15,101 nt of DNA, from positions 1 to 15,101 of the forward strand of contig JALXCH010000425.1 of the NCBI GenBank assembly GCA_026991005.1, given 5' to 3'. Position numbers and translations under genes: made by a program. The notes below the pieces were generated by a model that had not been told where the DNA came from, ran no database searches, and saw only the letters and a program-made list of their open reading frames with translations. This stretch comes from Calditrichia bacterium (GTDB taxonomy: Bacteria > Calditrichota > Calditrichia > RBG-13-44-9). Of the stretch, positions 1 through 5,904 are shown in pieces (within the stretch, counting starts at the first letter, position 1; each line of letters opens with the position of its first letter).

Positions 1-189
1 CTCTAAATGAGAAATATTTTACAAGAATAAAAGGAATAAAAATATATAATTTACAAAGTATTTAATAAACAGGTGCATTTGACCGCTGTTACGCTACGGT
101 TTTCGGTCTTGTAGCATGTCATAAAACACTTCATGACGTTGAGTGGTATTATATTTGAACAAAACAAAAGTTCGAGACACAATAATGTG

Positions 190-516
190 ATGAAAAATTT
201 TTCAACGAACGAGATTGCCAAATCCTACCGGTGTTGGAAGATTAAAGAATTGACAGTATTCGGTTCTATATTACGTGCAGATTTCGATTCTGATAGCGAT
301 ATTGATACCATCGTTACTTTTGATGACGATGCCGATAGGAGTTTGCTTGACCACATTAGAATGCAACAAGAACTCCAGGTTTTTCTTCAACGTGATGTGG
401 ATTTGGTGACGAAACCCGCTGTTGAAAAAAACCACAACCGGGTACGTCGCCAAGAGATACTAAACACAGCTTTGGTGATTTTTTCTGAGTCCAAGATGGC
501 TTATGGGGAGAGATAA
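190..516 (+). CDS. mntA: MntA-type minimal nucleotidyltransferase (antitoxin of a HepT/MntA module)
   Basis: Small nucleotidyltransferase of the MNT family. In HepT-MntA systems this protein neutralises the HepT RNase by adding AMP to it (family knowledge). The signature is visible: V-F-G-S-x-x-R followed by D-S-D-I-D, the metal- and nucleotide-binding GSx10DxD core. The C-terminal part (D-V-D-L-V, then A-V-E-K-N and a basic stretch) is typical of the family. An upstream ATG at 133 would add 19 unconserved residues; ATG 190 puts the start at the usual distance from the GS motif, so it is preferred. The last codons overlap the hepT start, the usual arrangement. The gene looks intact, about 108 residues, but its toxin partner is broken. 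Base composition is AT-rich, unlike the housekeeping genes further along. Confidence 0.8.
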   Translation: MKNFSTNEIAKSYRCWKIKELTVFGSILRADFDSDSDIDTIVTFDDDADRSLLDHIRMQQELQVFLQRDVDLVTKPAVEKNHNRVRRQEILNTALVIFSESKMAYGER

Positions 517-708
517 AGCTACTTTGTTGGATATTGCAAAAGCTGCACACGCCGTTCTGACATTTACGTAGGGTTTACAGAAGGAACAATTCCTTAAAAA
601 TTTTAAAACCCACTCAGCCGTGCTTTATCAGTTGATTGTGATTGGTGAAGCAGTTAAACGACTGTTTTTTTTAAATTGCGCCAGCAACATCCATTGTTTA
701 TAATATAA
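503..708 (+). pseudogene. hepT: HepT-like toxin remnant with stop, frameshift and truncated end
   Basis: Reading from ATG 503, which overlaps the end of mntA, gives a HepT (DUF86-type) N-terminus: M-G-R-D-K-A-T-L-L-D-I-A-K-A-A. An in-frame TAG lies at 569-571. The same frame then continues with family-like sequence ending H-S-A-V-L-Y-Q-L-I-V-I-G-E-A-V-K-R-L. A run of eight T (665-672) then shifts the frame. After it the expected L-R-Q-Q-H-P is readable from 676, followed by a stop at 706-708. The C-terminal half, which holds the R-x4-6-H RNase motif, is missing. Three independent lesions make this a dead gene. MntA may survive as an orphan. Confidence 0.75.
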
Positions 709-747
709 ACACTATTTAACTTGAAATAAATATAAGAAATATATAAT

Positions 748-974
748 ATGAAAGTAAAATTTTCTCGACATGCAAGAAGAAGAGCAAAGTTATATAAGAT
801 ACCTAATTCAGTATTAGAAAATATTCTAAAAAATCTTAACCTTGAAAATGGACAACATGAAATAATTAAAGAAGTATCGGGATCTAAATATCCATTAAAA
901 ATAGTTGTAGCAGTTGAAAAAATATTATTACAGTAATCACTAACTATCCATTAAAGAAAGGATTAAAAAAATGA
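748..974 (+). pseudogene. DUF4258-like small toxin gene with a 1-nt frameshift in an A run
   Basis: The open frame from ATG 748 starts M-K-V-K-F-S-R-H-A-R-R-R-A and runs to P-L-K-I-V-V-A-V-E-K, resembling small DUF4258/RelE-like proteins encoded next to DUF2283 genes. It stops at 934-936. Shifting by one base at the A run 917-922 gives N-I-I-T-V-I-T-N-Y-P-L-K-K-G, the expected family ending, with a TGA at 972-974 that overlaps the next gene's ATG (ATGA, 971-974). The intact ancestor was thus about 75 residues and translationally coupled to its partner. One A appears lost from a run of seven. A slip on A6 restoring the frame in some transcripts or ribosomes is possible but unproven. Family assignment is from memory of motifs. 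Confidence 0.6.
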
Positions 975-1198
975 AAGTATATTATGATAAAGAGGCAGAT
1001 GCTTTGTACTTAAAATTAAGCGATCAAACTCCTGATGGTGTTATTGAAATCGAAGAAGGTATCAATATTGATACCACAAGTGATGGAAAACTTACGGGAA
1101 TAGAAATACTCAATGCATCAAGAAAAATGGATGTTAATACAATCTTATCTTATACACTTGAATTAGACCAAAACATACTGGATAAAAAAATTGCCTGA
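971..1198 (+). CDS. DUF2283 family protein (candidate antitoxin)
   Basis: A 75-residue protein with the DUF2283 pattern: M-K-V-Y-Y-D-K-E-A-D-A-L-Y-L-K-L at the start, then a D-x-x-x-x-G-x-x-x-G-I-E-I-L core. DUF2283 proteins are short, mostly beta, and commonly sit directly beside DUF4258/RelE-like genes, where they are thought to be antitoxins. The start overlaps the end of the restored frame of the preceding gene (ATGA), which supports a two-gene operon. It ends in TGA. No lesion is visible in this partner. Confidence 0.75.
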   Translation: MKVYYDKEADALYLKLSDQTPDGVIEIEEGINIDTTSDGKLTGIEILNASRKMDVNTILSYTLELDQNILDKKIA

Positions 1199-1338
1199 CA
1201 AGCCAATACAATTCACATCGAAACCATTTGCGTTCTATGATGATAGTTAAGTTTGCTTGTTAAGTCTTAAAATTAGAAAGAGAGCAGGAATTTGTTTCAA
1301 TAAAGATACAACAAACAGATTTTATAAAAAATGTTATA

Positions 1339-1575
1339 ATGAAAACGACTCAATACTTTAAATACACTAGGAAAAGACCTGATCGATCACAAATTAAAGA
1401 AGAATGGATAAAGTATGTCATAGAAAATCCTCTAAAGGTCGTTATTCAATCTGATGGGAGGATTAGAAAATGGGCAAAAATTTCAGAAGTGAATAAATAT
1501 CTTAGAGTAATTTTATTGGAAGATGGCGAGACAGTACACAATGCATTTTTTGACAGATCGTTTAAGGAGGATTAA
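1339..1575 (+). CDS. Small basic protein, candidate toxin of a second DUF2283 pair
   Basis: A 78-residue protein rich in Lys and Arg (T-R-K-R-P-D-R near the start) and ending H-N-A-F-F-D-R-S-F-K. I do not recognise a named family with certainty. The size, the pattern of short strands ending in D-R-x-F, and the position 4 nt before a DUF2283 gene resemble RelE/BrnT/DUF4258-like toxins. No clear Shine-Dalgarno sequence precedes ATG 1339. A stop (TAA 1336-1338) lies directly before the ATG in frame, so the start is fixed unless the protein begins further inside. Intact and AT-rich. Confidence 0.6.
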   Translation: MKTTQYFKYTRKRPDRSQIKEEWIKYVIENPLKVVIQSDGRIRKWAKISEVNKYLRVILLEDGETVHNAFFDRSFKED

Positions 1576-1579
1576 TAAA

Positions 1580-1798
1580 ATGAAAATAAAATATTTTCCT
1601 GATACTGATACAGCTTTAATAGAATTTACGAATGAAAAAGTTTATGAGACAAAAGAGATTAGTGAGGATATTTATATTGATCTGGATCGGAATGGTAATC
1701 TCGTAAATATGACCATTGAACATGCAAAAGCTAAAGCAGGATTGCGAGAATTTTCATATCAAGAGATAATCCCGTCTTTAGAAGAAAAGGCTGAATAA
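1580..1798 (+). CDS. Second DUF2283 family protein (candidate antitoxin)
   Basis: A 72-residue DUF2283-type protein: M-K-I-K-Y-F-P-D-T-D-T-A-L-I-E-F, then I-Y-I-D-L-D-R-N-G-N-L-V-N-M-T-I-E-H-A. ATG 1580 is chosen because AAGGAGG (1564-1570) lies at good spacing. An in-frame upstream start at 1523 would overlap the previous gene and lacks family similarity. The ribosome site lies within the last codons of the upstream gene, so the two are likely coupled. It differs clearly from the DUF2283 protein at 971-1198, so the two pairs are paralogous modules and not a recent duplication. Confidence 0.72.
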   Translation: MKIKYFPDTDTALIEFTNEKVYETKEISEDIYIDLDRNGNLVNMTIEHAKAKAGLREFSYQEIIPSLEEKAE

Positions 1799-1927
1799 AC
1801 CGTTATAACCGGTTGTTAAATTCGCTTATTTTAGAAACGGATCCGGAGAGCCGGGCGACAAAAGTTCAAATTCCAATTAACAAATCACAAATTCCAAATG
1901 ATTTATTTTTTTCTGCTCCAATTTTTA

Positions 1928-1976
1928 ATTCGTGCTCATTCGTGTGATTCGTGGGCAAGTAATTCGTGGGTAAGTG
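1928..1976. repeat. Four tandem degenerate ATTCGTG units
   Basis: Four units begin with ATTCGTG at 1928, 1938, 1947 and 1962. The last two are 15-mers differing at two positions (ATTCGTGGGCAAGTA and ATTCGTGGGTAAGTG). Just upstream (1866-1900) is a related A-rich stretch with CAAATTCCAA repeated twice. No gene overlaps it. It marks the edge between the AT-rich toxin-antitoxin block and the cytochrome gene, and looks like an interspersed intergenic repeat of unknown function. Confidence 0.55.
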
Positions 1977-2045
1977 CCTTTTCGTATCTGTGTTTACACA
2001 ATCAATTCATTCAGTCCCGGAAATGATGTTTTTTCCAGCATCAAC

Positions 2046-2080
2046 AAAAACGCCCGACACTTCCGCAGAAATGCCGGGCG
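2046..2080 (-). terminator. Rho-independent terminator of the cytochrome gene
   Basis: On the minus strand, 2080 to 2051 folds into a 13-bp stem (CGCCCGGCATTTC pairing with GAAGTGTCGGGCG, two G-U pairs) with a TGCG loop, followed by TTTTT (2050-2046). It lies about 25 nt past the cytochrome stop at 2105. Confidence 0.85.
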
Positions 2081-2104
2081 AAATGATTCAGGTTCTATTT
2101 TTTA

Positions 2105-4651
2105 TTATTCACGGTGCTCCAGATGTTCGCGCGTGGCCTCCAGAATTTCTTTCTGATGAGCACCCAGAACATCCGCTTTCCCATCACCATCCAGATCCAG
2201 AGGTTTCACGTAGTGAATTTCGGGATCCACAATAATCAATCCCTGTTTCACCCCTTCTTCGAATCCTTCGATGCTATTGGGTGTAAAGGTGACAATCCGA
2301 TCTTCGATGCGCCCGTTTTTCCCATGGCACACAGTACAGGTTCCGTTGGCACCCAGAGCATGACTGGCGGGAAGTACATTGTGGGAAATTTTAAAATAAT
2401 GCGCCGCAATGTAAAGAGCAGGATCGGGATTCTTTTCCCCTTCTTTCTTCAGCACCTTTTGAAGCGCTTTGCGCATTTTCCGCACATCATCCAGAGTGCT
2501 GATTTCCGGTTTCATATCCGGATGATCCATGTACCCGGTTTTATCGAAAATCTTTTCTCCGGTGATGAGCTGCATATAGGTTCTTCCCTGTTTATCCTTG
2601 CCCATTTTCTTCACGGCAGCGTTCAGTTCGCGGGCGTAAAGGATTTTACCCAGAGTACGGTCGAACCAGGTTATTACGGTAATGGGATTTCCTACCATAA
2701 TCTGTACCCCACGCGCACCCTGCCAATAGTAAAGCGGTGGCACCCAGGTAAAATCTTTCTTACCGGTCATGTGCTGGTACATCTGTCCGTACATATCATT
2801 GGGATTTTCGGGATGCATATAGGCCACCGGTGCCAGCAGGTCGGTCTGGAAACCATCTCCCTGCCGTTCGCCTACCAGCCAGCTCACATTCCCCATGCCA
2901 TAAAACGGTACCGGCCCGTAATACGGTGCCATCTGCACCTCCATCATTTTACCATCCGGACCGGGGAAATGGCGGTTGTCGAAATTCTGACTGAAACCCA
3001 GGGAATAATCGAAGGTGCGGAAAGACCAATAGCGAATTTCCGGGGTATGGCAGGTCTGGCAGGCAATTTCTTTAACATGTTTTGCCGCGGCGCTGCCAAA
3101 TACATTCTCGTGGGCTTCGGTGGGATCGGGTCCGTCGCCATTCTCGATGTGGCAATCGTAACAGTTACGGGGCGGTGGGTTGTTATCCAGATCATCCCGT
3201 ACCGTATTGCCGGAATCGTGCCCCTTCCGGAAGTTATGGTCTGCAGAAGCCACATAATCTTCCCAATCCACTCCTTCGGGTTTGCCTTTAGCATGGCAGG
3301 TGGTACATTCGAATCCGGCGGCAGCGTGCACATCGTAACCCACTTCATCCTCGGATTGGGGATCCAGATTCCACACTTCACCGCGTTTCACGATATCGGC
3401 TTTCATCCCCAGACCCCAGGTCCGCACATTAAATCCTTTGTTGATGGGATCCACGAATCCCACATGGCACTGCCCGCACACCCGCGTCCATTTGTGTTCG
3501 CCGTTTTCGCTTTCCCGGGAACTTAACATGGGCACTTCGATGGCTCCATCCTCATCAAACTCGGAAACTTCGTAATATACTTCCGGGACAAACTCTTTGC
3601 CTTTCTTCACAATTTTCACATACGTGACGGGATACCCATCACCGTTGTTATCCCATCCCATTAATCCGGCAGAAGGTGCCCAGCGGAAAAAATGCCCCAG
3701 AAATTTCCGTTTGGCCTGTAACCAGGAATACGGTTCCCCTTCTCCTTCCACAAAGGGAGCCCGCATGTAGTTACGAGAATCGGCGTGGGGATTGTCCAGA
3801 TCGGCGTAGTATTTCCCGGGCTCGAAGGTAATCTTACTCCGGCTCAAGGGATCAAAATAAGTGAAGGCCGACTCCCAGCCTTTCGCAGGATAAATTCCCA
3901 GCGATACTTCCGTTACTTTACCATGCTTGCGTTTGGCAAAGATCCGCAGCCGGGGATTGTAGGTAACCACTTTAATTCCGGTGGCATCGGTGACCCGTTT
4001 GGTATCGGGATCCAGGTGGCAGGTCATACAATCGGCTTCCAGCGAACCGGTTTTCCGCCAATCGAACTTGTGAGGCTTGCCCCAGGTTCCTTTGCTCACT
4101 TCGTCTGAAGTGTAGGAATAATAATCGCCATCCAGGGGCGGAACGGTGTTGGGATCCACCTCATCCAGCCGGTTGCCATCCCGGTCGTATTCGTAGGGAC
4201 CGCCACCGGTATGGCAGGAGGCGCAGGTCCACACTTCTTCCGGAGTGCCAATATCAAACGTAAGCTGGGATTTGTTCTTCTTTGCCGCCAACTGGCGGTA
4301 GGAAGGCGGTCACCAGAAACCAAATTGCCCGGGGGATTTTAAATACGGGTAATGGAAATCAGGGTGCTCTTTTCCCCAGTTATCACTCACCTCCGTTGCC
4401 CCAATCTGAAAATGGTAGGCATGGGTTATGGCATCGTAATCGTGGCAGGCACCACAGGTTTGCTTGGGACTGTAAGGCTCCCCTTTGTAATAAGTGATGC
4501 CATTTATCACCAGCGTCTGTCCGGCCGCTTTTGCCTGCTCTATAACACTGTTTCCATCTTTGTCCAGAAAAGTGACCGGGGGATGATTAGAAGCGTAAAG
4601 GGTTAGAGAAAGAAATAGAAATAGTAAAATCGCAGGTAGGAGACGTCTCAT
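2105..4651 (-). CDS. Secreted octaheme cytochrome c, probable selenoprotein (in-frame UGA at codon 114)
   Basis: Read as one 848-residue protein, with TGA at 4312-4310 as residue 114. A signal peptide (M-R-R then a hydrophobic run to L-Y-A, about residues 1-20) exports it. Eight C-x-x-C-H heme sites occur near residues 66, 143, 208, 392, 449, 497, 531 and 772: one before the UGA, seven after. The first ATG has AAGGAGG (4664-4658). Two short D-x-x-G-D-G stretches (about 334 and 819) could bind calcium. The segment after the UGA has no ATG start or ribosome site near its beginning (only TTG at 4291) and no signal peptide, yet heme attachment occurs outside the cytoplasm, so it makes no sense as a separate gene. 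The frame stays open for 734 codons after the UGA, and a SECIS-like hairpin follows it. This suggests selenocysteine in W-U-P-P-S-Y-R-Q-L. The likely role is periplasmic or extracellular electron transfer or reduction of an inorganic substrate; the substrate is unknown. The alternative is a recent nonsense mutation. Confidence 0.72.
4277..4312 (-). other. UGA codon with candidate bacterial SECIS element
   Basis: The UGA (4312-4310) is followed 11 nt later by a perfect 5-bp stem CCGCC-AGUU-GGCGG (4298-4285), with G as the second loop base and U next. A lower stem CUUC/GAAG (4305-4302 with 4280-4277) extends it across a small internal loop. From the UGA to the apical loop are 16 nt, inside the window I recall for bacterial SECIS elements (about 16-37 nt, stem of at least 4 bp, a G among the first two loop bases). 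The hairpin lies wholly in coding sequence, as bacterial SECIS elements do. Confidence 0.6.
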
Positions 4652-4673
4652 CGTAATCCTCCTTAAAAAATAT

Positions 4674-4695
4674 GTTCGGAAAAGAACGTTTGTTC
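4674..4695. promoter_or_regulatory. Alternating GTTC/GAAC half-sites, possible operator
   Basis: GTTC (4674-4677), GAAC (4684-4687) and GTTC (4692-4695) form two overlapping inverted repeats. They fall in the leader just downstream of the predicted transcription start of the cytochrome gene, where a repressor could act. The half-sites are short, so chance is possible. Confidence 0.3.
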
Positions 4696-4707
4696 AAGGT
4701 AAAAAAA

Positions 4708-4736
4708 ACTATAAAATGAATCAAGGAAAAAACCAA
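4708..4736 (-). promoter_or_regulatory. Sigma70-type promoter of the cytochrome gene
   Basis: On the minus strand TTGGTT (4736-4731), a 17-nt spacer and TATAGT (4713-4708) match the -35 and -10 boxes. The expected start is near 4701, giving a leader of about 50 nt before the ATG at 4651. Confidence 0.5.
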
Positions 4737-4882
4737 TTTATGCTAATTTGCTCATTCGTTTATCTTCAAAGTTTTCAGGGATATGTAAAAATATTAGCAA
4801 AATGATTACCAGGAAAGAATGGAATACTTTTTCCGAAACCACGAGCGGGGAGTGTAGCAATTGAACATGAAGCTTAAACGGG

Positions 4883-4907
4883 AAATAAAATGCTGGTTAA
4901 ACACCAG
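4883..4907 (-). terminator. Weak terminator after the rluA-like gene
   Basis: On the minus strand CTGGT-GTTTA-ACCAG (4907-4893) is followed by a T-rich tract TTTTATTT (4890-4883). The stem is only 5 bp, so termination may be partial. Confidence 0.4.
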
Positions 4908-4946
4908 GTGCTATCGTGGGTAGAATCTGTTTATTCCGGAATCATT

Positions 4947-5669
4947 TCAGCTCTCCTGTTTCAACAATTCCACCAGCCGGCGAAAATCCCCCGGCGGTTC
5001 GGCGGTAAATTCGACATATTTTTCGGTGCGAGGATGCACAAATCCCAATCGGTACGCATGCAGCGCCTGATGGTCGATGTTTTTTTCCTCTTTTTCGGAA
5101 GGAACATAATGCCGGTCGCCAATAATGGGGTGTCCGGCTGCCGCTAATTGCACCCGAATCTGATTTTTCAATCCGGTAACCAGCTGGACTTCCAACAATG
5201 TGGCATTAGGGAATTCCTCCACAACCCGATAGCGGGTAATCGCCAGAGTTCCCCCGGCCTTTTCTCCCCGCACCACTACCTGACGGAATCCATGGGTAGT
5301 TAATTTCAGATAGTGTCGCAACTCTCCTTCCTGCGGAGCTACCTTTCCCCGCACCAATGCCAGATAAATGCGGGTGGGTGTATGGGAAAGAAATTGTTTT
5401 ACCAGGTGGGCATGGGCGGGTTGGTTTTTGGCAAACACCATCAACCCGGAAGTATAACGATCAATGCGATGAACTATGATGGCTTTCTGCTTACGGGAGC
5501 GTAACAATTCATTAAGCAGGTCGCGCAAATTTTTCACCCGGGAGCCGGGAATGGGAACCGCCAGCATCCCCGCAGGTTTATTCACCACAATCAGCTCCTT
5601 ATCCTCAAAAACAATGGTGAGTTTTTTTGTTAGCGGAGACCGCCGACGGCGTTTACGATGGGTTCTCAA
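4947..5669 (-). CDS. RluA-family RNA pseudouridine synthase
   Basis: A 240-residue pseudouridine synthase that isomerises uridine in rRNA or tRNA. The catalytic motif is H-R-I-D-R-Y-T-S-G at residues 67-75, with D70 the nucleophile (most relatives have H-R-L-D). The N-terminal V-V-N-K-P-A-G and the C-terminal I-R-V-Q-L-A-A-A-G-H-P-I-I-G-D motifs of the RluA/RluC/RluD group are present. There is no S4 RNA-binding domain, only a short basic N-terminal tail, so the exact target base cannot be told. No ATG is available before the conserved core. TTG 5669 is chosen because it has an AGAAGGAA ribosome site (5686-5679) 9 nt upstream. It stands alone between terminators on the same strand as its neighbours. 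Confidence 0.9.
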   Translation of the reverse strand: MRTHRKRRRRSPLTKKLTIVFEDKELIVVNKPAGMLAVPIPGSRVKNLRDLLNELLRSRKQKAIIVHRIDRYTSGLMVFAKNQPAHAHLVKQFLSHTPTRIYLALVRGKVAPQEGELRHYLKLTTHGFRQVVVRGEKAGGTLAITRYRVVEEFPNATLLEVQLVTGLKNQIRVQLAAAGHPIIGDRHYVPSEKEEKNIDHQALHAYRLGFVHPRTEKYVEFTAEPPGDFRRLVELLKQES

Positions 5670-5827
5670 ACGATATCGTTCCTTCTTTTTTGTTGTTCGA
5701 AAAAACTATTCCCGCCTTATTCCTAATACACCTCCTCGTCCCCCCCTTCCCCATCTGAATCCCGGAAGAAAAAAATCCGGGAGTAAAAAGGGGGATCTAC
5801 AGCTTCTGTTGGGACAATTCCGGGAGT

Positions 5828-5849
5828 AAACAAAAGGGCTCATCCCTTT
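5828..5849 (-). terminator. Terminator downstream of the homoaconitase-like gene
   Basis: On the minus strand AAAGGG-ATGAG-CCCTTT (5849-5833) is followed by TGTTTAC. Flanking CCGGGA/TCCCGG copies could lengthen the fold. A further hairpin, CCCGGA (5761-5766) with TCCGGG (5776-5781), lies downstream, and the motif TCCGGGAGTAAA occurs twice (from 5776 and 5818), suggesting a duplicated terminator region. Confidence 0.5.
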
Positions 5850-5904
5850 CCCGGGATTCGTCTTTTTCATTTTCCAGGAAAGAACCGGCAGCCTCCGCTC
5901 TGTG

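Noticed and set aside
61..132. Promoter or terminator before mntA (GACCG...CGGTC stem)
   Set aside because: The stem is only 5 bp with a long loop and there is no well-placed -10 box, so neither call is supported.
2114..3526. 470-codon open frame on the plus strand opposite the cytochrome gene
   Set aside because: It is antisense to a gene with eight heme motifs, and its composition (many His, Ile, Phe) mirrors the cytochrome codons. No ribosome site or known domain.
4289..4291. TTG as an independent start for the large downstream part of the cytochrome
   Set aside because: There is no Shine-Dalgarno sequence, and the product would lack a signal peptide, which c-type heme attachment needs. 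The frame is continuous with the upstream part except for one UGA.
2105..4651. UGA reassigned to Trp or Gly in this organism
   Set aside because: rluA, the reductase gene, vapB and a DUF2283 gene end in TGA at family-typical lengths, and TGG is used for Trp throughout.
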